A DNA stretch of 64,000 bases from Entoloma clypeatum (lineage: Eukaryota > Basidiomycota > Agaricomycetes > Agaricales > Entolomataceae). Both the position numbers and the translations under genes were made by a program. The DNA is taken from NCBI GenBank assembly GCA_963565915.1, contig OY751485.1, positions 2,480,001 to 2,544,000 on the forward strand. The letters run 5' to 3'. The first letter of the stretch is position 1; each line of letters opens with the position of its first letter. The notes beneath the pieces were generated by a model. That model ran no database searches. It saw nothing but the letters and a program-made list of their open reading frames with translations, and had not been told where the DNA came from. Below are positions 11,419 to 21,912 of the stretch, piece after piece.

Positions 11419-11706
11419 TGTTATGATCGTATTTTCACTTTTCACTTTATCTTATCTTATCTCGATCTTATCTTATCTACATCATATCGCACATGAGGAC
11501 ATCTTATCATTATCACGCAGCATGACGCTGCCACAACGCAGCCTCATGGAATTTACATATATAAGTAGAGTACTTTCACTTGTATTCGATAGCTTGTTCT
11601 CTTGAGATTCCCGCTGGGTCTCTGGGCAATTCAGTTCACTTCACATTTTCCACTTCGTTCTTAAGTTTGGGCTCGCGACGTCGTTTGACTTAGCGTCGCC
11701 TCAACA
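11419..11706 (+). repeat. Element A 3' LTR
   Basis: 288 bp, identical by eye to 5558-5845, followed by the GATGA duplication at 11707-11711. Confidence 0.94.
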
Positions 11707-11711
11707 GATGA

Positions 11712-12573
11712 TACAGACCGAGATCGGGTTTGATACGTCGCGATCAATGTGACCTTATGGTGAACTTTGATAGGGACCGAATCTGATGGGTGGCTTATCA
11801 AGGCGACCCTTAATTGATGCAGCTGATACCTCACGGTAACTAATCGGCATCGTCCCGGGTACATCGCAAAACCAAGATATTGAAATAGTGGCCTCTCCAG
11901 TGTGGCAGAGGTTTGGATATGGAAAAGGGGTGTACCTGTGGCGTTGTCTACCACATGGGCGCATCGAAACGACTCTAGAGAAGGTCACTTGACTGGATAC
12001 CATTTATCGATACCACATGCAACCTTTTTCTATATTTATTGCTGCTCATGTATAAAATCTCGTAGTTTCATGGTAGATAGGTTAGGTTAGATTGTGCCCC
12101 AGAATTGATAGCATTTGTCTTGTGCATCTGTTGTCGTTCGCGAGTATCATTGAAGCCTCGAGATCGTTTGGTTTGCATCGGAAGTCAGTCGCAATTGTGT
12201 TTTGTGTGTTTGAGAACTTGTCAATCGTCAAATCGTGTTATCTATCGGTCATATTGGTCATTGTCGTGTTCGTATTCGGTCGAGATCGTGTTCGCGAAGT
12301 CTTGTTGGTTAGAAAATCACAAACCTCGGTTCATTATCTATTGAGAACTATCTCTAAGTCTTGTTCAAGACCTATTGAGCCATCGCTAAATGAGTTATTC
12401 AATTGTTGTTTGGAAGAGTTGCATCCTGAGTGATCCCACTCATCACCCCGAACTATATCGATTGAGAAGTACGCATCGCGAGACTTGTTCGGTCTTCATT
12501 GTTGTGTTTGGTGCCTGTGTGTGTGATAGAGATATCGCTCGCGCTCATCCCCAGACTCACTTCCTTCGTTTCA
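11712..12573 (+). repeat. Gypsy C 5' LTR, second part
   Basis: Continuation of the LTR begun at 5139; matches 30963-31824 and ends CGTTTCA. A TATAAAA box at 12051-12057 is the likely promoter. Confidence 0.92.
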
Positions 12574-12575
12574 TC

Positions 12576-12592
12576 TGGAGCCCACCGCGAGG
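12576..12592 (+). promoter_or_regulatory. Gypsy C primer-binding site, tRNA type
   Basis: TGGAGCCCACCGCGAGG begins two bases after the LTR. The leading TGG pairs with a tRNA 3' CCA, so this element uses ordinary tRNA priming. The tRNA was not identified from the sequence. Leader DNA of about 460 bp follows to gag at 13057; no separate gene is seen there. Confidence 0.7.
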
Positions 12593-13056
12593 GGTGGTTC
12601 TAAAATAACAAATCTACTCAGTATCGGCTCGATACAGTTCCTCTCAAGGAATTAGTTATAGTTCTCGCTTGAGAGATAACCCTGTTCTCTACAAGCAAAC
12701 CCACTGTTGCATCTAGCAGCAAACACGTTAAAGCAAACTCGTGGAAGCCTCCAGTTCATAAAAGAGGTCTCGCGAGTAGTCATAAACCAAAGACAACATC
12801 TCTAAAAGCGTCATCTTCAAAAGCAACAAATTCACAATCTATTGAAACGGCTCGCGAGCGCGTGACCCGTAGTCTATCGAAAGCAGGAGCAGAACTAGTA
12901 GGACCTCTCAAAGAGCCCATAAAGCATACTCGAAAGAGAACACTAGAAAACCTTGAATCGGAAAGGCTACTAGCATCGCGAGAGCATTCAGTATTCATTG
13001 TGCAACCAATACAAACTCAAAATCAAAATCTTAACAGTCAATTGTCGACATATACA

Positions 13057-14712
13057 ATGGCTACAAATACACAGAATGTTGCTGCAACTGGACCAAGGAA
13101 TGGTTTGAGAATGCCACGTCGAAGTGAACGAGGAGCGCCGAGATTTGATAAAGAAAAAGCCTCCGAGCTTTTAAGATTTATTGATGAAGTTGAAATCTGC
13201 TTTGACCACGCAGGTATAACCGATATCGTGGAAAAGAAAAAGTTAATCGGAGGCTATGCAGATAGTGTCTCTGAAGAAGAATGGACAACCCTCAATTCCT
13301 ACGCTACATGAACATGGGAGGAGTATAAGAAAGAGTTAATAAACAACTACCCAGTGGTAGCGAGTGGACGCGACGGTACCTTGGCCAGATTATCGAGTAT
13401 CTGCAAGGAGCACAGTCGTCTGGGACTAGGAAATCTGGATGAAATTATGTCCCTAAAACGTAGTTTCAAAGCTGAAGCTAAGAAACTGACTGGTGCGAAT
13501 GGTTGTATCTCCAATCTTGAGCTCGTGGGGAGGTTCTTGAGTTGTTTAAACGACGACTTCGCAGAAGTGGTCAAGTTGAGATTGTCTATGGTGGACACCG
13601 CGGCCACAGCAAATAATGCCGCGGCACCTGCGGTGAGACATCAGGATAATCTCGTAGACTTGAGTGATGTAATAGAAATTGTCGAGAAAATGGCGAGGCA
13701 CCATAACGGTTTCACTGCTTCCAATAATTATACGTCACGGGCCGCTCCCTCCAATGTCGCTATTCCTATGTCCAATCCGTCATCGGCGGTAAAGATCGAG
13801 CAAATGCTTGAGTATGTGGCGCAGAGTCAGGCATTGTTGACCGATAGAGTTGAAGGCTTCGAGAAATCTACGCAAGGAATTATGAAAACGCTTCAAGCGA
13901 TGCAGGCAGGCCCTCAGCAACAGTACAAACAGGAACCGCGAGCGGCACCCAGTGGTGGGGCGCCTCCGGGATGTTGTCACTATTGCTACAAGCCGCACCA
14001 TTTCCTTCGAGAGTGTACCGAACTTCAGACACATCTAGCACAAGGAAAAATTAAAGCCACCCCACAAGGGATCCGTTTGCCAGACAGAGGCTACATTCCT
14101 CGCGAGCCTAGTAATATTAGTCAGAAGGATCGGGTAGAGCAATTGTCGGCCAATAAGCAATTGTATCAAGGATATTTCGAAGACGAGCAAGCTCCTGGCC
14201 TACTCAACCTTGCGCAAATACAGGACAATTCAGACTACTCTCTGTTTACGAATAAGCCTCGCGATCAGCGAGACGAGAATCTGCGGTTGATGCAAGAAGG
14301 GATGGCCAAGCGCGACCAACAGATCATGGCATTGAACAATCTCATAGCGCAACAACAGGCCGGTACGGCAGTCCCACCGTTAAACCCGGTTCAGCAGCCA
14401 TTTAATAATTTCAATATATATACGCAACCATATGGTACTGCTCCGGCGGTTCCCATACACTATACCCCAGTTCAGAATTCTTTTATGTCTGGAATATCAA
14501 ACCCAGTTCCCCAGAATGTGGCACTGCAGAATCGAGTCGCGATGCCGGGAATGATGCCAGTCCAGCAACAGTTACCCATCAATGAGCCTGAGGGTACTTC
14601 GGGAAAGCCTGATATGCAGGAAGCATTCCTCGCGATGACTAAAGCGATGCAGGACATCAGTCAATTTGTAGTCACCCGATCGGGGAACGCCAAGAAGGAA
14701 TCGGGTTTTTAG
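13057..14712 (+). pseudogene. gag: Element C Gag with one premature stop
   Basis: Long Gag of the Agaricomycete Gypsy type. The ATG at 13057 opens MATNTQN; the frame is also open further upstream to about 12862 without an ATG. Motifs: FDKEKASELLRFIDEVE capsid-like start, a helical middle region, a CCHC-like knuckle CHYCYKPHHFLREC (about 13977), then a glutamine- and proline-rich tail. One in-frame TGA at 13309-13311 precedes TWEEYKKEL. The normal stop is TAG 14710-14712, directly preceded by the heptamer GGGTTTT. Confidence 0.87.
14703..14709 (+). promoter_or_regulatory. Putative -1 frameshift site GGGTTTT, element C gag-pro
   Basis: Gag codons TCG GGT TTT TAG contain G GGT TTT in register, and the next codon is the gag stop. 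A -1 slip reads GGG TTT TTA GAA and enters the protease frame, which is open from there to 15998 with no ATG until 15136. Same heptamer as at 15953 and in element A. Confidence 0.75.
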
Positions 14713-15998
14713 AACGTTCGAGGAAGGCGAAGCAGATTCCAGCAAGGTCTTGGGTTGAAAAGAATCGTGCCAAATCGCCGGAGAAACGGACTGAAAACCG
14801 AGACCCAGATAGTGAAACAGAAAATGGAATAGAAAAAGATATTGAAGAAGTTGAGGAAGTAGATAGCGATGATGATGAGGCAGAACCTGAGTTAACGCCG
14901 AAGCCATCGGCCAAGACAAAGTCTGTCACCCAAAAAGATAGTGACCGAGTGTTTACCCGCGAAGAAGTCACTAGACCAGCAGTTGATTTGCCGTTTCGTG
15001 ATGTACCAGAAGTCGCTTTCGTTCCCCTTGGTAAAAATAAAAGACCCGACTGCGAGACCATCCCCGACATTGATCGAAAGGGACCGGTGTTTCGCAGCAA
15101 GGCACCTATCGAAGAACAATCGAAGGGTGTCATGGTCTCGGCAGTGCTCGAGACTCCGATCACGATTGCATTGGGTGATTTATTGAGGGCAGATAAAGTA
15201 GTACAAGAGGAATTGCGAAAGCTATTGACTAGGAAGAGAGTACCTGCGAACGTTCGAGCGTTGAACCTGCTAGATTCAATGGACGACAGCCAGTTGTCAT
15301 ATTGGAAAAAGTTTGCCCAAACAAACGAACTAGAATATATAGTTAAAGTAGATGAATTGCCAGTGGCGTCGTTCATGATCATGGAACAGACTATAAACAA
15401 CCTACCTGTCAGTTTGGTGGTCGTCTCGGACCCCGTCTTACAGTATCTCGAGAGTTTGCCGCCTGGGACAGCACCTAAACCAGTATATGTCGCACAGGAA
15501 TCGCAGAGTCTTCGGACAGTAAGTGCCGTGGTGAATGGAATGATGGAAGAACAGTGTATTCTTGATGGAGGCTCCCAGATCGTCTCGATGTCGAAGGCTG
15601 CAGCCGTCGCGATGAGGCTTTCGTGGGATCCAGATATATGCATCCATATGCAAAGTGCCAATAAGCAAATCGAAAAGTCGCTGGGACTATCACGAAATGT
15701 GCCGTTCCGTTTTGATCACATTGTAGTCTATCTGCAGGTCCATATTATAAATGAGCCAGCCTATAGAGTGCTTTTGGGGCGACCTTTCAACGCGGTAACT
15801 TGTAGTAATTATCAAAATGATAGAGATGGAGGACAACTCCTGACCATCAAGTGTCCGAATACTAGTCAGAAGATCACGATCGCGACGTCGGAACGAGGAA
15901 AGGATCCTGATCTATTGAAGAGGAAATGGCCCACCACTGAAGCAGATGGTACGGGTTTTCAATCTTCGATGAACTGGTCGGCCACCAGGGAGAGATAA
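14712..15998 (+). CDS. Element C protease-domain frame (pro)
   Basis: About 429 codons with no stop, in the -1 frame relative to gag. It starts with a basic and acidic linker (runs of E and D at about 14820-14885). A retropepsin-like domain follows at about 15530-15790: CILDGGSQIVSM as the active-site loop, a VYLQVHIIN strand and YRVLLGRPF as the closing ILG-type motif. The usual DSG/DTG triad reads DGG, so catalysis is uncertain. It ends at TAA 15996-15998, downstream of a second GGGTTTT heptamer that leads to the reverse transcriptase frame. Expression is probably as a Gag-Pro fusion. Confidence 0.8.
   Translation, partial: ERSRKAKQIPARSWVEKNRAKSPEKRTENRDPDSETENGIEKDIEEVEEVDSDDDEAEPELTPKPSAKTKSVTQKDSDRVFTREEVTRPAVDLPFRDVPEVAFVPLGKNKRPDCETIPDIDRKGPVFRSKAPIEEQSKGVMVSAVLETPITIALGDLLRADKVVQEELRKLLTRKRVPANVRALNLLDSMDDSQLSYWKKFAQTNELEYIVKVDELPVASFMIMEQTINNLPVSLVVVSDPVLQYLESLPPGTAPKPVYVAQESQSLRTVSAVVNGMMEEQCILDGGSQIVSMSKAAAVAMRLSWDPDICIHMQSANKQIEKSLGLSRNVPFRFDHIVVYLQVHIINEPAYRVLLGRPFNAVTCSNYQNDRDGGQLLTIKCPNTSQKITIATSERGKDPDLLKRKWPTTEADGTGFQSSMNWSATRER
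15953..15959 (+). promoter_or_regulatory. Putative -1 frameshift site GGGTTTT, element C pro-pol
   Basis: In the pro frame: ACG GGT TTT CAA, again G GGT TTT in register. Slipping -1 reads GGG TTT TCA ATC TTC GAT GAA and runs without a stop into IDSSDIERPYIMAYG and the reverse transcriptase. The pro frame closes 37 nt later. Confidence 0.75.
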
Positions 15999-18900
15999 TT
16001 ATAAACATTGATTCTAGCGATATCGAGAGACCATATATAATGGCTTATGGCATTGCGGAAAATGGAAAATTTACGAGAGACAAAATTAGAGACCTGTATC
16101 TCGAAGCGTCGCGAGATAGTGTCGCGGACGAGAACGCACAGGTCCTTTTAGGGGCATATTGGGATGGAAAATCGAGGGAACGTCCAGAATGGCTTTGCGA
16201 TGATGAACAAGAAATATTAGACCAATATCATGGTGGGATTGTACAAGTGCTAGCGGGTAAGAAATATAAACCCGTTGACAAGAAGGTGCGACCAGTATTG
16301 GGAGAGTTGTCCGAGACATTTCGCATAGTTCGCGAGATAAAAGGGGACCCCCTTGCGGAGTTACCAAAGTTGAACCCAAAACCACCGGGGTTTGCGCCCA
16401 AGGGTCGCTACACCCAGGAAAGGATGGAGCACATGGACAGTATACACGACCATGATTTTCTCTGGAAAGAAGAAATGAAACTAATACATCATTTAATGAG
16501 TGAACAGAATCAGGCTTTTGCATGGGATGATTCGGAGCGTGGTAGCTTTCGTGAGGATTTCTTTCCTCCGGTACAGATACCCGTGGTACCGCACACTCCG
16601 TGGGTACTAAGAAATATTCCTATTCCGCCTGGGATACATGATGAAGTGTGTAAGATAATAAGGACGAAGATGGCCGCGGGCGTGTACAAACCGTCGAATT
16701 CCTCATACAGATCCCGGTGGTTCTGTGTATTGAAAAAGGATGGCAAGAGTCTCCGTATCGTACACAGTCTAGAACCGTTGAACCAAGTCACTATAGCACA
16801 TTCGGGCCTTCCCCCGGCAACAGAGGAATTAGCCAACCATTTCGCGGGACGTGCTTGTGGAGGAATGTTCGATCTCTATGTGGGATATGACGAGCGCAAG
16901 TTAGCGGTCCAGTCTCGCGACTTGACTACATTTCAGACGCCATTCGGTGCTCAAAGATTGGTCACTTTACCAATGGGTTGGACAAATTCGGTACTGATCT
17001 TTTGTATGGGAACATGTACAGAATGTGAATAGAGTGTTACAGAGAATGCGGTATAGTGGGGGAACGTTCTCTGGGTATAAGTCGCTAGTATGCGCGAGCG
17101 AGATAGTGGTAGTTGGCCATCGTTGCATGTACGAAGGACGGAGACCCGAGACAGATAGGTTCGGAGTTATAAGCCGCTGGGGACCTTGCAAAGATATACA
17201 TGATGTGCGGTCATTCCTTGGAACGGCTGGCACTTGTCGAAACTTTATTAGAGACTTCGCAAAAAAGGCAGAACCTCTAGTCAAGTTGACGCGAAGTCGT
17301 GAACTCTTTGTCTGGGGATCTGAACAGGAGAAGGCCATGCAAGACATAAAGGATGCTTTAGCGGCGTCCCCCGCAATCAAGCCAATAGATTATCATGGTG
17401 GAGGTGCGGTGGTGCTTTGCGTAGACTCCTCGTGGCGGGCGGTTGGATTCTATATCTGTCAAGAGGAGGAGGGTGATTCTAAGAAGAGGACGTATGCGAA
17501 GTTCGCATCGATAACACTAAACGAGCATGAGGCGAGATATTCGCAACCAAAGCGAGAATTGTATGGTTTATTTCGCGCATTGAAGGAGGCGAAGTTTTGG
17601 CTCTTGGGCTGTCGGAACCTGGTTATAGAGACCGATGCGAAGTATATCAAGGGGATGCTCAATAATCCTGGTCTTGGACCGAACGCTGCTATAAATCGGT
17701 GGATTGATTACATTTTGATGTTCCACTTCACACTAAGGCATGTGCCAGGCAAGACTTTCGCACCCGATGGTCTATCGAGGCGAGAAGCACAACCGGGGGA
17801 TGAAACCTACCATATCGAGGAGGACTGGGTGGATGAACCAGATGGACCGCCACGGTACAAGTATCCCGATAAGGAAAATGGTATCCCTAATGCGGAAAAG
17901 AATGACCCGTTAGAGTTCGACGAGTTTAAAACAAAGATAGACACACGCGGTGGTTATCTTTGGGCTATGTCGGTTGAAGACTTCCGGGGAGAGCTTGCTG
18001 ACGCTCGTGAGAGATCGAACATTGAACGATTATATCTTGGGCGAGTGTGTAAGGCTGGACTGCTCTCGCAATTCGTGGGGGAACCGGCGTTGCCCGACGA
18101 CTCTTTGAAATGGGATGAATCGATGCGAGAACCTTATGATGAGGATCATCGCACGATAACCGCGAAGTTGCAGGATGACCGCATTCCTGACATCAAAATT
18201 TGGCTCGAGGACCCTTTTGTGAGACCAAACGGCCTGAATGACCGACAGTATAAACAGTTCGTGCAGCGGGCGAGACAATTCTTTGTCGCTGATGATGGCC
18301 GGCTCTATAGAAGAGGTAGCGAGGGAAAGCACAAACTAGTGGTCGAGAAGGGGCATCACATGTACATGATGAGGGCGTCCCATGATAGCCTTGCGCACCG
18401 CGGCTTCTATGCAACAAAGGAGCTTATTGCGCAAAGATTCTGGTGGCCAGAATATGAGCGCGATGTTCGCCTATATGTCCAGACTTGTCATATATGTCAG
18501 CTGAGACAGAAGACATTGGTTCGCATTCCTCCTACGGTAACCCATACGCCAGGTCTGTTTCAGGTCCTGCATGCCGATACGCTACACATGACGCCGGCGT
18601 CGAACGGTTGTAAATACATTGTTCACGGCCGCTGTGCACTATCGACATGGATGGAAGGGCGGCCGCTAAGGCAAGAAACAGGTCGGACTGTTGGGCACTG
18701 GCTCTTCGAAGACATACTATGTAGGTGGGGCGGTATGGTAATGATTGTGACCGATAACGCGGGGCCATTCAAGAAAGCTTTGGCCTGGATAGAACAGAAG
18801 TATGGAATTAAGGGGATTATGATATCGGCTTATAATTCTAGAGCAAATGGACGGATCGAGAGGCCGCATTGGGACGTTCGTCAGGCTTTGTTTAAGGCCA

Positions 18901-19660
18901 CAGGCGGTGATATCGGCAAGTGGTTCTGGTTCTTCCACCATATGATGTGGGCAGATAGGATCACGATTCGGAAGGGTTTGGGATGCTCGCCATATTTCGT
19001 GTGTACAGGGGCGCATCCCATCCTTCCCCTAGATATTGTTGAGGCGACGTGGCTAGTGAAACTTCCAGATGGGCCGCTGTCAACGGCGGACCTGATCGGA
19101 TTTAGGGCTCGTGCGCTCGCGAAGCACAAAGTGCACGTCGATGAGATGCGTAAGCGGGTTACGCGTGCCAAGATGACGGCGGTACTTTGTTATGAGCAAG
19201 AGCACCGGCATAAAATCAGAGATTATGACTTTAGAGAGAGAGATCTAGTGTTAGTCCGCAATACAGCGGTTGAAAATAGTCTCGACAAGAAAATGAAGCC
19301 CAGGTACTTCGGTCCTATGGTGGTCATCGCGAGGAATAAAGGTGGAGCATACATCATCGTGGAACTGGATGGGTCGGTATGGCATGAGAAGGTTGCAGCA
19401 TTTAGGCTCGTTCCCTACCATGCGAGACGTGCCATTGCAGTCCCTAAAGGGGTGTTAGACTTCATCAATATTACAAAAGCGACATTGGAAGGATTGAAAA
19501 TTCGACCGAGACTGCTAAGGACAGCGGTGAGGACCTGTGGTTCGACGGAACGAGGCTGGACATAGATAAGAATGACAGGTTTGAGGATATGCCTCACGAG
19601 GTTACTGTAGATGATGCGGGGGCAGTCTCAGACGAGGATTCCAGCTCGGATGATGAATGA
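15959..19660 (+). pseudogene. pol: Element C Pol: RT with active-site deletion, RNase H, integrase
   Basis: The reverse transcriptase begins at about 16000. Its fingers region is present (SSYRSRWFCVLKKDG, LRIVHSLEPLNQ). The frame then jumps at about 17005 from TLPMGWTNSV directly to WEHVQNVNRVLQRM, so the segment with the YxDD active site is missing. This is an internal deletion that also changes frame. Beyond it: FSGYKSLVCA, RNase H (SITLNEHEARYSQPKRELYG, FAPDGLSR), integrase HHCC finger (HDSLAHRGF, CHICQLRQK) and DDE core (LHADTLHMT, VTDNAGPF, GRIERPHWDV). A one-base shift near 19495 moves to the original C-terminus ending DEDSSSDDE at 19660. Confidence 0.87.
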
Positions 19661-19858
19661 CCAGGCTCGCAGGACTTACTTTGAAGGAAATCACCACTGG
19701 TATGATCTCGCGAGGCCTAGGGCCGTGTTGGAATGACTTAGCGATCATATCGAACGCCTATGTGCCAGCAGAGGAAGACCTGTATTACAGACTATACAGT
19801 GAAAACCTCTACAAGGGGACATGTGGCTTTTGCTGTGGCAGGAAAGGTGAAGGGCAGT
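19661..19858. other. Spacer between pol and antisense gene 2
   Basis: About 200 bp with no gene. It presumably contains the 3' UTR and poly(A) region of the antisense gene that ends at 19859. Confidence 0.4.
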
Positions 19859-21220
19859 CTACTCATACTGCTCCTTCAATTCGGAGAGGAGAAGGTTGTG
19901 TCGCTGCTTAAGGTATTGTGCATACTTTAAGTTGTAATCAAGAGAAGAAATTGTAGTGAGAAATTGGGATCGGACGAGGGCCTCGGTGTCATGAAGGGAC
20001 TTCTCGGTGTGTGTCAAGGGCGTCTCCAGGATCAACCCAGTCTCCGAGAGGATCTTGTTTGCGAGAGGATTGTCCATCACGAAGCGAGCGGCTGCGGGGT
20101 GACATATTAGCTTGGATAAAGAAGGCGGATATGTTTAGTACGGTACCTTCTTTGTGGAAATTGCCTCGCTGCTCCACTTGTGCTGGTCCCACCGGCGCTG
20201 TGTCCTTGAACGGGGCTTCTTTGGTCTCCAGCCACAGTTTCTTGTTGGATTTGGGACCCGGGGCCGATTTGCCCTTCGACCCAGACCCTTTCTGTGATAT
20301 GGGGAAAATTAGCGGAGATTGTCGGGGGCAGTATGTCGACGTACCATGCCGGACGATGATTTCTCCGTCGAGGGAGCTGTAACGGACTTCTTGGCAGACC
20401 CATTGTCTGCAGTAATGGGATGGAGGGTCTCGGGGTCGACGTCCATCTTCTTGCACAGTAGCGAGAAGCGGCTTCAATATCATTGGAAGTTGGAAGGTAG
20501 TATACGAATAATGACAGACCTCATGATCAGATTCATCATCTCGCGATCGCTTACGAGGTTCGGCGGGGCGCTCGGCGTTTCCGTCGCTGTCGTCGCTGTC
20601 CCCGACTGGGTTAGTTCGGGTTCCGCGGCGGCGGACGGGCTGTTTGCATCCGGGATATTAGAGACGTCGAGATTGAGATCGGCGTCGGGATCAGTTACCT
20701 TGACCTGGTCGAGCCATTCAATTAGTGCGGGGGACGGACTCCAGCTCTCGTGTTGACTCACTTCGGGTTTCTCGCTGTTGGCCGGAGGATCACTTGCAGG
20801 TGGAGGCGCGGTCTCCTCGGTGGCTGTAGGTCCTTGACGCAGGTATTGTATGTACGCGACCATGTCCTTGAGGGTAAAGAACATGGGCGGGAGTCTCCAA
20901 GACTTGTTCTTGTCATGGAACGCCTGTAGGCCGTTCCTAGCTACAAAGACATGGTCCGCAAGTTGTGCGTCCTTGAGGTACTCATTGGAAATATGTGCAT
21001 GATGGAGATTTAGAGGCTGACGGAATAGTTGGAATGGTCAAACAAGGTTCGGTGCGCTGTCGCGACGTACTTTGAGGTCATCATACGTGTACCAACAGAT
21101 GAGGTATGCTTCGGAGCAGGTTGGCAGTTTCTTGGGGGGTGCCTGAGGATCGTCCGGGAATGAACCGATGAGCGAGGCTAAGACCTTTTTCACGGCCTGG
21201 GTTTCGTCTTCGTTAGACAT
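19859..21220 (-). pseudogene. Antisense spliced gene 2 within element C (one premature TGA)
   Basis: Four-exon gene antisense to gag-pol: 21220-20520, 20471-20345, 20291-20147 and 20091-19859. Introns of about 45-55 nt have GT-AG ends, and all phases fit, giving 402 codons including the stop. ATG 21220 starts MSNEDETQAVKKVL; a TATAAAA box lies about 100 bp upstream. Segments: CSEAYLICWYTYDDLKVRRD, a WRLPPMFFTLKDMVAYIQYL core, an acidic/proline-rich linker, a lysine/glycine-rich KGSGSKGKSAPGPK segment, and a C-terminal helical domain (ARFVMDNPLANKIL ... LKQRHNLLLSELKEQYE). One in-frame TGA (21040-21038) sits after NLV; CGA to TGA would explain it. I do not recognise the family and assign no function. 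Confidence 0.7.
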
Positions 21221-21319
21221 CTCTTTTAGAGGCGGCGTGTGACCCGAGGGCAAGTTTGTCTAGCGGTGTTGATTTGTGCTAGGGTGAGGGTAGAGTTGAC
21301 TCTTCGAGTGGTCGCGGGC

Positions 21320-21326
21320 TTTTATA
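21320..21326 (-). promoter_or_regulatory. TATA box of antisense gene 2
   Basis: TATAAAA on the minus strand (within GCTATAAAAGCCC), 100 bp before the ATG at 21220. It indicates a promoter separate from the LTR. Confidence 0.65.
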
Positions 21327-21530
21327 GCTTCCCTGGCGACTTAGTAACGAAAGTTTTTTTTGAGGCCGTGCTATACCGGATGGTAGTGGCGCCCGGGATT
21401 GCGTGATTAGGCACGGCGGTTCCCTCTACGAGGGGATAGTCAGTCCTTGTGATAGTCGACAGGGGTACCTTCGCGATGCTAGTTTTGCCTTCACGGAATA
21501 GAGCGATGTCCAACTCGGAGAGTTGTATTC

Positions 21531-21545
21531 TTTAGTGTGGGGGAG
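21531..21545 (+). repeat. Internal copy of element C polypurine tract
   Basis: TTTAGTGTGGGGGAG here is identical to 30528-30542, the PPT next to the 3' LTR. It lies in the non-coding interval 21254-21912 between the two antisense genes. It could act as a second plus-strand start (central PPT) or mark an old 3' end. No LTR follows it here. Confidence 0.6.
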
Positions 21546-21912
21546 TGGGGGGTCGTGAGCCTGTTCCAGTACAATTGCGAACCTCAAATCGCCATAAATG
21601 AAACAGAACATGAAAGAGCGGAATCTCGGAAGGAGATATCAGAAAGACATAATCACCGTCAAATAGATATACCGAACCCCTGAGTACCAAACAGCATAAC
21701 GATCAAAGTAAAATGAGACTTCGTCCAATGTCTTCGCGATAGACTTAGAAATACTGTAGTTCTGAACAGGAGGCCCTTAATGGACTTAATCAAAGAACGA
21801 AGAAAAGCAATATATTTGGGCGTAAGCCCGCAGCGAGTGTATACAGAGAAAATATAAGGGCGTATAGCCCGCGACATGTGCAAATATAAAAAAGAAAGAA
21901 GGCCTGCAGTAC

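Larger units (their letters stand above)
5558..11706 (+). mobile_element. Gypsy chromovirus A, very recent insertion
   Basis: 6.1-kb Ty3/Gypsy element with a C-terminal chromodomain (Tf1/sushi-like), inserted in the 5' LTR of element C with a perfect 5-bp duplication GATGA (5553-5557 and 11707-11711). The intact target is visible in the other C LTR (about 30958). The 288-bp LTRs look identical, so the insertion is young. gag and pol are joined by a -1 shift. Despite its youth, pol has two in-frame stops (TAG 9986-9988 and TGA 11051-11053), so this copy looks non-autonomous as sequenced. Confidence 0.94.
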
